Assembly (NCBI RefSeq): GCF_050947335.1 | Contig: NW_027474071.1 | Location: 29,574-93,573 of the forward strand | Length of the DNA stretch: 64,000 bases | Reading direction: 5' to 3' | Source: Megachile rotundata | Taxonomy: Eukaryota; Arthropoda; Insecta; Hymenoptera; Megachilidae | Shown here: positions 42,661-59,680 of the stretch, piece by piece | Position numbering within the stretch: the stretch's first letter is position 1 | Layout of the letters: each line of letters starts with the position of its first letter | Position numbers and translations under genes: made by a program | Notes under the pieces: generated by a model | The model's database searches: none | The model's input: only the letters and a program-made list of their open reading frames with translations | What the model was told of the DNA's origin: nothing

Positions 42661-45600
42661 CAATCTAACTCATATTATTAGCCACATTATGCTTATATGA
42701 TCGATAGTACGACAATTGCTATACTCATTACTGTTATTATTATCAATCTAACTCATATTATTAGCCATATTATGCTTATATGATCGATAGAACGATAATT
42801 ACTATACATATTACTCTTATTATTATCAATCTAACTCATATTATTAGCCATATTATGGTTATATGATCGATAGGACGACAATTACTATACTCATTACTGT
42901 TATTATTATCAATCTAACTCATATTATTAGCCATATTATGCTTATATGATCGATAGAACGACAATTCATATTATTAGCCATATTATGCTTATATGATCGA
43001 TAGAACGACAATTACTATACTTATTAGTCTTATTATTATCAATGTAACTCATATTATTAGCTATATTATGCTTATATGATCGATAGAACGACATTTACTA
43101 AACTTATTACACTCACTATTATCAATCTAACTCATATTATTAACCATATTATGCAGATATGATCGATAGAACGACAATTACTATACTCATTACTCTTATT
43201 ATTATCAATCTAACTCATATTATTAGCCATATTATGGTTATATGACCGATAGAACGACAATTACTATACTTATTACTCTTATTATTATCAACCTAACTCA
43301 TATTATTAGCCACATTATGCTTATATGATCGATAGTACGACAATTACTATAGCCATTACTCTTACTATTATCAATCTAACTCATATTATTAGCCATATTC
43401 TGCTTATATGATCGATAGAACGACAATTACTATACTTATTACACTCACTATTATCAATCTAACTCATATTATTAGCCATATTATGCTTATATGATCGATA
43501 GAACGACAATTACTATACTCATTACTCTTATTATTATCAATCTAACTCATATTATTAGCCATATTATGCTTATATGATCGATAGGACGACAATTACTATA
43601 CTCATTACTGTTATTATTATCAATCTAACTCATATTATTAGCCATATTATGCTTATATGATCGATAGAACGACAATTCATATTATTAGCCATATTATGCT
43701 TATATGATCGATAGAACGACAATTACTATACTTATTACTCTTATTATTATCAATGTAACTCATATTATTAGCTATATTATGCTTATATGATCGATAGAAC
43801 GACATTTACTAAACTTATTACACTCACTATTATCAATCTAACTCATATTATTAACCATATTATGCAGGTATGATCGATAGAACGACAATAACTATACACA
43901 TTACTCTTATTATTGTCTATCTAACTCATATTATTAGCCATATTATGCTTATATGATCGATAGAGCGACAATTACTATACTTATTACACTCACTATTATC
44001 AATCTAACTCATATTATTAACCATATTATGCAGATATGATCGATAGAACGACAATTACTATACTCACTACTCTTATTATTATCAATCTAACTCATATTAT
44101 TAGCCACATTATGCTTATATGATCGATAGTACGACAATTACTATACTTATTACACTCACTATTATCAATCTAACTCATATTATTAACCATATTATGCAGA
44201 TATGATCGATAGAACGACAATTACTATACTCATTAATCTTATTATTATCAATCTAACTCATATTATTAGCCATATTATGCAGACATGATCGATAGAACGA
44301 CAATTACTAAACTTATTACACTCACTATTATCAATCTAACTCATATTATTAACCATATTATGCAGATATGATCGATAGAACGACAATTACTATACTCATT
44401 ACTCTTATTATTATCAATCTAACTCATATTATTAGCCATATTATGGTTATATGACCGATAGAACGACAATTACTATACTTATTACTCTTATTATTATCAA
44501 TCTAACTCATATTATTAGCCACATTATGCTTATATGATCGATAGTACGACAATTACTATACTCATTACTCTTACTATTATCAATCTAACTCATATTATTA
44601 GCCATATTATGCTTATATGATCGATAGAACGACAATTACTATACTCATTACTCTTATTATTATCAATCTAACTCATATTATTAGCTATATTATGCATATA
44701 TGATCGATAGAACGACATTTACTAAACTTATTACACTCACTTTTATCAATCTAACTCATATTATTAGCCATATTATGCTTATATGATCGATAGAACGACA
44801 ATTACTATACTTATTACTCTTATTATTATCAATGTAACTCATATTATTAGCTATATTATGCTTATATGATCGATAGAACGACATTTACTATACTTATTAC
44901 ACTCACTATTATCAATCTAACTCATATTATTAGCCATATTATGCTTATATGATCGATAGAACGACAATTACTATACTCATTACTCTTATTATTATCAATC
45001 TAACTCATATTATTAGCTATATTATGCTTATATGATCGATAGAACGACATTTACTACACTTATTACACTCACTTTTATCAATCTCACTCATATTATTAGC
45101 CATATTATGCTTATATTATCGATAGAACGACAATCACTAAACTTATTACACACACTGTTATCATTCTAACTAATATTATTAACCATATTATGCAGATATG
45201 ATCGATAGAACGACAACTACTAGACTCATTACTCTTATTATTATCAATCTAACTCATATTATTAGCCACATTATGCTTATATGATCGATAGTACGACAAT
45301 TGCTATACTCATTACTCTCACTATTATCAATCTAACTCATATTATTAGCCATATTCTGCTTATATCATCGATAGGACGACAATTACTATACTCATTACTG
45401 TTATTATTATCAATCTAACTCATATTATTAGCCATATTATGCTTATATGATCGATAGAACGATAATTACTATACATATTACTCTTATTATTATCAATCTA
45501 ACTCATATTATTAGGCATATTATGCTTATATGATCGATAGAACGATAATTACTATACATATTACTCTTATTATAATCAATCTAACTCATATTATTAGCCA

Positions 45601-48600
45601 TATTATGCTTATATGATCGATAGGACGACAATTACTGTACTCATTACTGTTATTATTATCAATCTAACTCATATTATTAGTCATATTATGCAGATATGAT
45701 CGATAGAACGACAATTACTAGACTCATTACTCTTATTATTATCAATCTAACTCATATTATTAGCCACATTATGCTTATATGATCGATAGTACGACAATTG
45801 CTATACTCATTACTCTTATTATTATCAATCTAACTCATATTATTAGCTATATTATGCTTATATGATCGATAGAACGACATTTACTACACTTATTACACTC
45901 ACTTTTATCAATCTCACTCATATTATTAGCCATATTATGCTTATATTATCGATAGAACGACAATCACTAAACTTATTACACTCACTGTTATCATTCTAAC
46001 TAATATTATTAACCATATTATGCAGATATGATCGATAGAACGACAATTACTAGACTCATTACTCTTATTATTATCAATCTAACTCATATTATTAGCCACA
46101 TTATGCTTATATGATCGATAGTACGACAATTGCTATACTCATTACTGTTATTATTATCAATCTAACTCATATTATTAGCCATATTATGCTTATATGATCG
46201 ATAGAACGATAATTACTATACTTATTACTCTTATTATCATCAATCTAACTCATATTATTAGCCATATTATGCTTATATCATCGATAGGACGACAATTACT
46301 ATACTCATTACTGTTATTATTATCAATCTAACTCATATTATTAGCCATATTATGCTTATATGATCGATAGAACGATAATTACTATACATATTACTCTTAT
46401 TATTATCAATCTAACTCATATTATTAGCCATATTATGCTTATATGATCGATAGAACGACAGTTACTATACATATTACTCTTATTATCATCAATCTAACTC
46501 ATATTATTAGCCATATTATGCTTATATCATCGATAGGACGACAATTACTATACTCATTACTGTTATTATTATCAATCTAACTCATATTATTAGCCATATT
46601 ATGCTTATATGATCGATAGAACGATAATTACTATACATATTACTCTTATTATTATCAATCTAACTCATATTATTAGCCATATTATGGTTATATGATCGAT
46701 AGGACGACAATTACTATACTCATTACTGTTATTATTATCAATCTAACTCATATTATTAGCCATATTATGCTTATATGATCGATAGAACGACAATTCATAT
46801 TATTAGCCATATTATGCTTATATGATCGATAGAACGACAATTACTATACTTATTACTCTTATTATTATCAATGTAACTCATATTATTAGCTATATTATGC
46901 TTATATGATCGATAGAACGACATTTACTAAACTTATTACACTCACTATTATCAATCTAACTCATATTATTAACCATATTATGCAGATATGATCGATAGAA
47001 CGACAATTACTATACTCATTACTCTTATTATTATCAATCTAACTCATATTATTAGCCATATTATGGTTATATGACCGATAGAACGACAATTACTATACTT
47101 ATTACTCTTATTATTATCAATCTAACTCATATTATTAGCCACATTATGCTTATATGATCGATAGTACGACAATTACTATAGCCATTACTCTTACTATTAT
47201 CAATCTAACTCATATTATTAGCCATATTCTGCTTATATGATCGATAGAACGACAATTACTATACTTATTACACTCACTATTATCAATCTAACTCATATTA
47301 TTAGCCATATTATGCTTATATGATCGATAGAACGACAATTACTATACTCATTACTCTTATTATTATCAATCTAACTCATATTATTAGCCATATTATGCTT
47401 ATATGATCGATAGAACGATAATTACTATACATATTACTCTTATTATTATCAATCTAACTCATATTATTAGCCATATTCTGCTTATATCATCGATAGGACG
47501 ACAATTACTATACTCATTACTGTTATTATTATCAATCTAACTCATATTATTAGCCATATTATGCTTATATGATCGATAGAACGATAATTACTATACATAT
47601 TACTCTTATTATTATCAATCTAGCTCATATTATTAGCCATATTATGGTTATATCATCGATAGGACGACAATTACTATACTCATTACTGTTATTATTATCA
47701 ATCTAACTCATATTATTAGCCATATTATGCTTATATGATCGATAGAACGATAATTACTATACATATTACTCTTATTATTATCAATCTAACTCATATTATT
47801 AGCCATATTATGGTTATATGATCGATAGGACGACAATTACTATACTCATTACTGTTATTATTATCAATCTAACTCATATTATTAGCCATATTATGCTTAT
47901 ATGATCGATAGAACGACAATTACTATACTTATTACTCTTATTATTATCAATGTAACTCATATTATTAGCTATATTATGCTTATATGATCGATAGAACGAC
48001 ATTTACTAAACTTATTACACTCACTATTATCAATCTAACTCATATTATTAACCATATTATGCAGATATGATCGATAGAACGACAATTACTATACTCATTA
48101 CTCTTATTATTATCAATCTAACTCATATTATTAGCCATATTATGCTTATATGATCGATAGGACGACAATTACTATACTCATTACTGTTATTATTATCAAT
48201 CTAACTCATATTATTAGCCATATTATGCTTATATGATCGATAGAACGACAATTACAATACTTATTACTCTTATTATTATCAATGTAACTCATATTATTAG
48301 CTATATTATGCTTATATGATCGATAGAACGACAATTACTATACATATTACACTCACTATTATCAATCTAACTCATATTATTAGCCATATTATGCTTATAT
48401 GATCGATAGAACGACAATTACTATACTCATTACTGTTATTATTATCAATCTAACTCATATTATTAGGCATATTATGCTTATATGATCGATAGAACGATAA
48501 TTACTATACATATTACTCTTATTATTATCAATCTAACTCATATTATTAGCCATATTATGGTTATATGATCGATAGGACGACAATTACTATACTCATTACT

Positions 48601-51600
48601 GTTATTATTATCAATCTAACTCATATTATTAGCCATATTATGCTTATATGATCGATAGAACGACAATTCATATTATTAGCCATATTATGCTTATATGATC
48701 GATAGAACGACAATTACTATACTTATTACTCTTATTATTATCAATGTAACTCATATTATTAGCTATATTATGCTAATATGATCGATAGAACGACATTTAG
48801 TAAACTTATTACACTCACTATTATCAATCTAACTCATATTATTAACCATATTATGCAGATATGATCGATAGAACGACAATTACTATACTCATTACTCTTA
48901 TTATTATCAATCTAACTCATATTATTAGCCATATTATGGTTATATGACCGATAGAACGACAATTACTATACTTATTACTCTTATTATTATCAATCTAACT
49001 CATATTATTAGCCACATTATGCTTATATGATCGATAGTACGACAATTACTATAGCCATTACTCTTACTATTATCAATCTAACTCATATTATTAGCCATAT
49101 TCTGCTTATATGATCGATAGAACGACAATTACTATACTTATTACACTCACTATTATCAATCTAACTCATATTATTAGCCATATTATGCTTATATGATCGA
49201 TAGAACGACAATTACTATACTCATTACTCTTATTATTATCAATCTAACTCATATTATTAGCCATATTATGCTTATATGATCGATAGGACGACAATTACTA
49301 TACTCATTACTGTTATTATTATCAATCTAACTCATATTATTAGCCATATTATGCTTATATGATCGATAGAACGACAATTCATATTATTAGCCATATTGTG
49401 CTTATATGATCGATAGAACGACAATTACTATACTTATTACTCTTATTATTATCAATGTAACTCATATTATTAGCTATATTATGCTTATATGATCGATAGA
49501 ACGACATTTACTAAACTTATTACACTCACTATTATCAATCTAACTCATATTATTAACCATATTATGCAGATATGATCGATAGAACGACAATAACTGTACA
49601 CATTACTCTTATTATTATCTATCTAACTCATATTATTAGCCATATTATGCTTATATGATCGATAGAGCGACAATTACTATACATATTACACTCACTATTA
49701 TCAATCTAACTCATATTATTAACCATATTATGCAGATATGATCGATAGAACGACAATTACTATACTCACTACTCTTATTATTATCAATCTAACTCATATT
49801 ATTAGCCACATTATGCTTATATGATCGATAGTACGACAATTACTATACTTATTACACTCACTATTATCAATCTAACTCATATCATTAACCATATTATGCA
49901 GATATGATCGATAGAACGACAATTACTATACTCATTAATCTTATTATTATCAATCTAACTCATATTATTAGCCATATTATGCAGACATGATCGATAGAAC
50001 GACAATTACTAAACTTATTACACTCACTATTATCAATCTAACTCATATTATTAACCATATTATGCAGATATGATCGATAGAACGACAATTACTATACTCA
50101 TTACTCTTATTATTATCAATCTAACTCATATTATTAGCCATATTATGGTTATATGACCGATAGAACGACAATTACTATACTTATTACTCTTATTATTATC
50201 AATCTAACTCATATTATTAGCCACATTATGCTTATACGATCGATAGTACGACAATTACTATACTCATTACTCTTACTATTATCAATGTAACTCATATTAT
50301 TAGCCATATTCTGCTTATATGATCGATAGAACGACAATTACTATACTTGTTACACTCACTATTATCAATCTAACTCATATTATTAGCCATATTATGCTTA
50401 TATGATCGATAGAACGACAATTACTATACTCATTACTCTTATTATTATCAATCTAACTCATATTATTAGCTATATTATGCATATATGATCGATAGAACGA
50501 CATTTACTAAACTTATTACACTCACTTTTATCAATCTCACTCATATTATTAGCCATATTATGCTTATATAATCGATAGAACGACAATCACTAAACTTATT
50601 ACACTCACTGTTATCATTCTAACTAATATTATTAACCATATTATGCAGATATGATCGATAGAACGACAATTACTAGACTCATTACTCTTATTATTATCAA
50701 TCTAACTCATATTATTAGCCACATTATGCTTATATGATCGATAGTACGACAATTGCTATACTCATTACTCTTACTATTATCAATCTAACTCATATTATTA
50801 GCCATATTCTGCTTATATGATCGATAGGACGACAATTACTATACTCATTACTGTTATTATTATCAATCTAACTCATATTATTAGCCACATTATGCTTATA
50901 TGATCGATAGTACGACAGTTACTATACTTATTACACTCACTATTATCAATCTAACTCATATTATTAACCATATTATGCAGATATGATCGATAGAACGACA
51001 ATTACTATACTCATTAATCTTATTATTATCAATCTAACTCATATTATTAGCTATATTATGCATATATGATCGATAGAACGACATTTACTAAACTTATTAC
51101 ACTCACTTTTATCAATCTAACTCATATTATGAGCCATATTATGCTTATATGATCGATAGAACGACAATTACTATACTTATTACTCTTATTATTATCAATG
51201 TAACTCATATTATTAGCTATATTATGCTTATATGATCGATAGAACGACATTTACTAAACTCATTACACTCACTATTATCAATCTAACTCATATTATTAGC
51301 CATATTATGCTTATATGATCGATAGAACGACAATTACTATACTCATTACTCTTATTATTATCAGTCTAACTCATATTATTAGCTATATTATGCTTATATG
51401 ATCGATAGAACGATAATTACTATACATATTACTCTTATTATTATCAATCTAACTCATATTATTAGCCTTATTATGCTTATATGATCGATAGGACGACAAT
51501 TATTATACTCATTACTGTTATTATTATCAATCTAACTCATATTATTAGCCATATTATGCTTATAAGATCGATAGAACGGCAATTACTATACTCATTACTC

Positions 51601-52130
51601 TTATTATTATCAATCTAACTCATATTATTAGCTATATTATGCTTATATGATCGATAGAACGACATTTACTAAACTTATTACACTCACTTTTATCAATCTA
51701 ACTCATATTATTAGCCATATTATGCTTATATGATCGATAGAACGACAATTACTATACTTATTACTCTTATTATTATCAATGTAACTCATATTATTAGCTA
51801 TATTATGCTTATATGATCGATAGAACGACATTTACTAAACTTATTACACTCACTATTATCAATCTAACTCATATTATTAACCATATTATGCAGATATGAT
51901 CGATAGAACGACAATTACTATACTCATTACTCTTATTATTATCAATCTAACTCATATTATTAGCCATATTATGCTCATATGATCGATAGGACGACAATTA
52001 CTATACTCATTACTGTTATTATTATCAATCTAACTCATATTATTAGCCATATTATGCTTATATGATCGATAGAACGACAATTACAATACTTATTACTCTT
52101 ATTATTATCAATGTAACTCATATTATTAGC
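42661..52130 (+). repeat. Block G, copy 2: 9.5-kb segmental duplication
   Basis: Partner of 25840-35309. Lacks the indels at 27632 and 27757, so those arose after copying or are sequence errors in copy 1. On the left it joins a CAGTTACTATAC unit (near 42630). On the right it breaks within the unit at about 52066-52148, which starts as the AATACTT/CAATGTAAC class and ends as the GCCATATT class before the short unit at 52149, so this is another hybrid unit at a junction. Confidence 0.93.
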
Positions 52131-54920
52131 CATATTATGCTTATATGATCGATAGAACGACAATTCATATTATTAGCCATATTATGCTTATATGATCGAT
52201 AGAACGACAATTACTATACTCATTACTCTTATTATTATCAATCTAACTCATATTATTAGCTATATTATGCATATATGATCGATAGAACGACATTTACTAA
52301 ACTTATTACACTCACTTTTATCAATCTAACTCATATTATTAGCCATATTATGCTTATATGATCGATAGAACGACAATTACTATACTTATTACTCTTATTA
52401 TTATCAATGTAACTCATATTATTAGCTATATTATGCTTATATGATCGATAGAACGACATTTACTAAACTTATTACACTCACTATTATCAATCTAACTCAT
52501 ATTATTAACCATATTATGCAGATATGATCGATAGAACGACAATTACTATACTCATTACTCTTATTATTATCAATCTAACTCATATTATTAGCCATATTAT
52601 GCTCATATGATCGATAGGACGACAATTACTATACTCATTACTGTTATTATTATCAATCTAACTCATATTATTAGCCATATTATGCTTATATGATCGATAG
52701 AACGACAATTACAATACTTATTACTCTTATTATTATCAATGTAACTCATATTATTAGCTATATTATGCTTATATGATCGATAGAACGACAATTACTATAC
52801 ATATTACACTCACTATTATCAATCTAACTCATATTATTAGCCATATTATGCTTATATGATCGATAGAACGACAATTACTATACTCATTACTGTTATTATT
52901 ATCAATCTAACTCATATTATTAGGCATATTATGCTTATATGATCGATAGAACGATAATTACTATACATATTACTCTTATTATAATCAATCTAACTCATAT
53001 TATTAGCCATATTATGCTTATATGATCGATAGGACGACAATTACTATACTCATTACTGTTATTATTATCAATCTAACTCATATTATTAGTCATATTATGC
53101 AGATGTGATCGATAGAACGACAATTACTATACTCATTTCTCTTATTATTATCAATGTAACTCATATTATTAGCTATATTATGCTTATATGATCGATAGAA
53201 CGACATTTACTAAACTTATTACACTCACTATTATCAATCTAACTCATATTATTAACCATATTATGCAGATATGATCGATAGAACGACAATTACTAGACTC
53301 ATTACTCTTATTATTATCAATCTAACTCATATTATTAGCCATATTATGCTTATATGATCGATAGAACGACAATTACTATACTCATTACTCTTATTATTAT
53401 CAATCTAACTCATATTATTAGCTATATTATGCTTATATGATCGATAGAACGACATTTACTAAACTTATTACACTCACTTTTATCAATCTAACTCATATTA
53501 TTAGCCATATTATGCTTATATGATCGATAGAACGACAATTACTATACTTATTACTCTTATTATTATCAATGTAACTCATATTATTAGCTATATTATGCTT
53601 ATATGATCGATAGAACGACATTTACTAAACTTATTACACTCACTATTATCAATCTAACTCATATTATTAGCCATATTATGCTTATATGATCGATAGAACG
53701 ACAATTACTATACTCATTACTCTTATTATTATCAATCTAACTCATATTATTAGCCATATTATGGTTATATGACCGATAGAACGACAATTACTATACTTAT
53801 TACTCTTATTATTATCAACCTAACTCATATTATTAGCCACATTATGCTTATATGATCGATAGTACGACAATTACTATAGCCATTACTCTTACTATTATCA
53901 ATCTAACTCATATTATTAGCCATATTCTGCTTATATGATCGATAGAACGACAATTACTATACTTATTACACTCACTATTATCAATCTAACTCATATTATT
54001 AGCCATATTATGCTTATATGATCGATAGAACGACAATTACTATACTCATTACTCTTATTATTATCAATCTAACTCATATTATTAGCCATATTATGCTTAT
54101 ATGATCGATAGGACGACAATTACTATACTCATTACTGTTATTATTATCAATCTAACTCACATTATTAGCCATATTATGCTTATATGATCGATAGAACGAC
54201 AATTCATATTATTAGCCATATTATGCTTATATGATCGATAGAACGACAATTACTATACTTATTACTCTTATTATTAGCAATGTAACTCATATTATTAGCT
54301 ATATTATGCTTATATGATCGATAGAACGACATTTACTAAACTTATTACACTCACTATTATCAATCTAACTCATATTATTAACCATATTATGCAGGTATGA
54401 TCGATAGAACGACAATAACTATACACATTACTCTTATTATTATCTATCTAACTCATATTATTAGCCATATTATGCTTATATGATCGATAGAGCGACAATT
54501 ACTATACTTATTACACTCACTATTATCAATCTAACTCATATTATTAACCATATTATGCAGATATGATCGATAGAACGACAATTACTATACTCACTACTCT
54601 TATTATTATCAATCTAACTCATATTATTAGCCACATTATGCTTATATGATCGATAGTACGACAATTACTATACTTATTACACTCACTATTATCAATCTAA
54701 CTCATATTATTAACCATATTATGCAGATATGATCGATAGAACGACAATTACTATACTCATTAATCTTATTATTATCAATCTAACTCATATTATTAGCCAT
54801 ATTATGCAGACATGATCGATAGAACGACAATTACTAAACTTATTACACTCACTATTATCAATCTAACTCATATTATTAACCATATTATGCAGATATGATC
54901 GATAGAACGACAATTACTAT
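52117..54920 (+). repeat. Block H, copy 3, in a 2.8-kb block
   Basis: Contains block H at 52280-54394 and extends to about 54920. It is repeated at 56076-58879 at offset 3959 (49 units, three short). I noticed no internal difference between the two. The left edge is within the hybrid unit before 52149. The right edge is at about 54921, where this copy goes on to CTTATTACTC and CAATGTAAC, but the partner goes to CTCATTACTC. Confidence 0.91.
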
Positions 54921-55293
54921 ACTTATTACTCTTATTATTATCAATGTAACTCATATTATTAGCTATATTATGCTTATATGATCGATAGAACGACATTTAC
55001 TAAACTTATTACACTCACTATTATCAATCTAACTCATATTATTAACCATATTATGCAGATATGATCGATAGAACGACAATTACTATACTCATTACTCTTA
55101 TTATTATCAATCTAACTCATATTATTAGCCATATTATGCTCATATGATCGATAGGACGACAATTACTATACTCATTACTGTTATTATTATCAATCTAACT
55201 CATATTATTAGCCATATTATGCTTATATGATCGATAGAACGACAGTTACTATACATATTACTCTTATTATCATCAATCTAACTCATATTATTA
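54553..55293 (+). repeat. 0.74-kb block (partner 41940-42680)
   Basis: Shares CTCACTACTC (41977 and 54590), CAGACATG (42194 and 54807) and TGCTCATATG (42524 and 55137) at offset 12613. The end at about 55293 is marked by CCATATTATG here against CCACATTATG at 42680. It links the block H copies at 39.8 and 52.3 kb to the same downstream order, so the shared unit between those regions is longer than block H alone. Confidence 0.85.
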
Positions 55294-56075
55294 GCCATAT
55301 TATGCTTATATCATCGATAGGACGACAATTACTATACTCATTACTGTTATTATTATCAATCTAACTCATATTATTAGCCATATTATGCTTATATGATCGA
55401 TAGAACGACAATTCATATTATTAGCCATATTATGCTTATATGATCGATAGAACGACAATTACTATACTTATTACTCTTATTATTATCAATGTAACTCATA
55501 TTATTAGCTATATTATGCTTATATGATCGATAGAACGACATTTACTAAACTTATTACACTCACTATTATCAATCTAACTCATATTATTAACCATATTATG
55601 CAGATATGATCGATAGAACGACAATTACTATACTCATTACTCTTATTATTATCAATCTAACTCATATTATTAGCCATATTATGGTTATATGACCGATAGA
55701 ACGACAATTACTATACTTATTACTCTTATTATTATCAATCTAACTCATATTATTAGCCACATTATGCTTATATGATCGATAGTACGACAATTACTATAGC
55801 CATTACTCTTACTATTATCAATCTAACTCATATTATTAGCCATATTCTGCTTATATGATCGATAGAACGACAATTACTATACTTATTACACTCACTATTA
55901 TCAATCTAACTCATATTATTAGCCATATTATGCTTATATGATCGATAGAACGACAATTACTATACTCATTACTCTTATTATTATCAATCTAACTCATATT
56001 ATTAGCCATATTATGCTTATATGATCGATAGGACGACAATTACTATACTCATTACTGTTATTATTATCAATCTAA

Positions 56076-58879
56076 CTCATATTATTAGCCATATTATGCT
56101 TATATGATCGATAGAACGACAATTCATATTATTAGCCATATTATGCTTATATGATCGATAGAACGACAATTACTATACTCATTACTCTTATTATTATCAA
56201 TCTAACTCATATTATTAGCTATATTATGCATATATGATCGATAGAACGACATTTACTAAACTTATTACACTCACTTTTATCAATCTAACTCATATTATTA
56301 GCCATATTATGCTTATATGATCGATAGAACGACAATTACTATACTTATTACTCTTATTATTATCAATGTAACTCATATTATTAGCTATATTATGCTTATA
56401 TGATCGATAGAACGACATTTACTAAACTTATTACACTCACTATTATCAATCTAACTCATATTATTAACCATATTATGCAGATATGATCGATAGAACGACA
56501 ATTACTATACTCATTACTCTTATTATTATCAATCTAACTCATATTATTAGCCATATTATGCTCATATGATCGATAGGACGACAATTACTATACTCATTAC
56601 TGTTATTATTATCAATCTAACTCATATTATTAGCCATATTATGCTTATATGATCGATAGAACGACAATTACAATACTTATTACTCTTATTATTATCAATG
56701 TAACTCATATTATTAGCTATATTATGCTTATATGATCGATAGAACGACAATTACTATACATATTACACTCACTATTATCAATCTAACTCATATTATTAGC
56801 CATATTATGCTTATATGATCGATAGAACGACAATTACTATACTCATTACTGTTATTATTATCAATCTAACTCATATTATTAGGCATATTATGCTTATATG
56901 ATCGATAGAACGATAATTACTATACATATTACTCTTATTATAATCAATCTAACTCATATTATTAGCCATATTATGCTTATATGATCGATAGGACGACAAT
57001 TACTATACTCATTACTGTTATTATTATCAATCTAACTCATATTATTAGTCATATTATGCAGATGTGATCGATAGAACGACAATTACTATACTCATTTCTC
57101 TTATTATTATCAATGTAACTCATATTATTAGCTATATTATGCTTATATGATCGATAGAACGACATTTACTAAACTTATTACACTCACTATTATCAATCTA
57201 ACTCATATTATTAACCATATTATGCAGATATGATCGATAGAACGACAATTACTAGACTCATTACTCTTATTATTATCAATCTAACTCATATTATTAGCCA
57301 TATTATGCTTATATGATCGATAGAACGACAATTACTATACTCATTACTCTTATTATTATCAATCTAACTCATATTATTAGCTATATTATGCTTATATGAT
57401 CGATAGAACGACATTTACTAAACTTATTACACTCACTTTTATCAATCTAACTCATATTATTAGCCATATTATGCTTATATGATCGATAGAACGACAATTA
57501 CTATACTTATTACTCTTATTATTATCAATGTAACTCATATTATTAGCTATATTATGCTTATATGATCGATAGAACGACATTTACTAAACTTATTACACTC
57601 ACTATTATCAATCTAACTCATATTATTAGCCATATTATGCTTATATGATCGATAGAACGACAATTACTATACTCATTACTCTTATTATTATCAATCTAAC
57701 TCATATTATTAGCCATATTATGGTTATATGACCGATAGAACGACAATTACTATACTTATTACTCTTATTATTATCAACCTAACTCATATTATTAGCCACA
57801 TTATGCTTATATGATCGATAGTACGACAATTACTATAGCCATTACTCTTACTATTATCAATCTAACTCATATTATTAGCCATATTCTGCTTATATGATCG
57901 ATAGAACGACAATTACTATACTTATTACACTCACTATTATCAATCTAACTCATATTATTAGCCATATTATGCTTATATGATCGATAGAACGACAATTACT
58001 ATACTCATTACTCTTATTATTATCAATCTAACTCATATTATTAGCCATATTATGCTTATATGATCGATAGGACGACAATTACTATACTCATTACTGTTAT
58101 TATTATCAATCTAACTCACATTATTAGCCATATTATGCTTATATGATCGATAGAACGACAATTCATATTATTAGCCATATTATGCTTATATGATCGATAG
58201 AACGACAATTACTATACTTATTACTCTTATTATTAGCAATGTAACTCATATTATTAGCTATATTATGCTTATATGATCGATAGAACGACATTTACTAAAC
58301 TTATTACACTCACTATTATCAATCTAACTCATATTATTAACCATATTATGCAGGTATGATCGATAGAACGACAATAACTATACACATTACTCTTATTATT
58401 ATCTATCTAACTCATATTATTAGCCATATTATGCTTATATGATCGATAGAGCGACAATTACTATACTTATTACACTCACTATTATCAATCTAACTCATAT
58501 TATTAACCATATTATGCAGATATGATCGATAGAACGACAATTACTATACTCACTACTCTTATTATTATCAATCTAACTCATATTATTAGCCACATTATGC
58601 TTATATGATCGATAGTACGACAATTACTATACTTATTACACTCACTATTATCAATCTAACTCATATTATTAACCATATTATGCAGATATGATCGATAGAA
58701 CGACAATTACTATACTCATTAATCTTATTATTATCAATCTAACTCATATTATTAGCCATATTATGCAGACATGATCGATAGAACGACAATTACTAAACTT
58801 ATTACACTCACTATTATCAATCTAACTCATATTATTAACCATATTATGCAGATATGATCGATAGAACGACAATTACTAT
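56076..58879 (+). repeat. Block H, copy 4, in a 2.8-kb block
   Basis: Partner of 52117-54920. Together with the 39.8-kb copy this makes three versions beginning with a short unit (39702, 52149, 56108) followed by the unusual CTCATTACTC and GCATATATG order. Downstream, from 58880, it returns to the block A order (TATGACCGATAG and CCACATTATG units, as at 2.2-2.9 kb). Confidence 0.91.
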
Positions 58880-59680
58880 ACTCATTACTCTTATTATTAT
58901 CAATCTAACTCATATTATTAGCCATATTATGGTTATATGACCGATAGAACGACAATTACTATACTTATTACTCTTATTATTATCAATCTAACTCATATTA
59001 TTAGCCACATTATGCTTATATGATCGATAGTACGACAATTACTATACTCATTACTCTTACTATTATCAATCTAACTCATATTATTAGCCATATTATGCTT
59101 ATATGATCGATAGAACGACAATTACTATACTCATTACTCTTATTATTATCAATCTAACTCATATTATTAGCTATATTATGCATATATGATCGATAGAACG
59201 ACATTTACTAAACTTATTACACTCACTTTTATCAATCTAACTCATATTATTAGCCATATTATGCTTATATGATCGATAGAACGACAATTACTATACTTAT
59301 TACTCTTATTATTATCAATGTAACTCATATTATTAGCTATATTATGCTTATATGATCGATAGAACGACATTTACTATACTTATTACACTCACTATTATCA
59401 ATCTAACTCATATTATTAGCCATATTATGCTTATATGATCGATAGAACGACAATTACTATACTCATTACTCTTATTATTATCAATCTAACTCATATTATT
59501 AGCTATATTATGCTTATATGATCGATAGAACGACATTTACTACACTTATTACACTCACTTTTATCAATCTCACTCATATTATTAGCCATATTATGCTTAT
59601 ATTATCGATAGAACGACAATCACTAAACTTATTACACTCACTGTTATCATTCTAACTAATATTATTAACCATATTATGCA

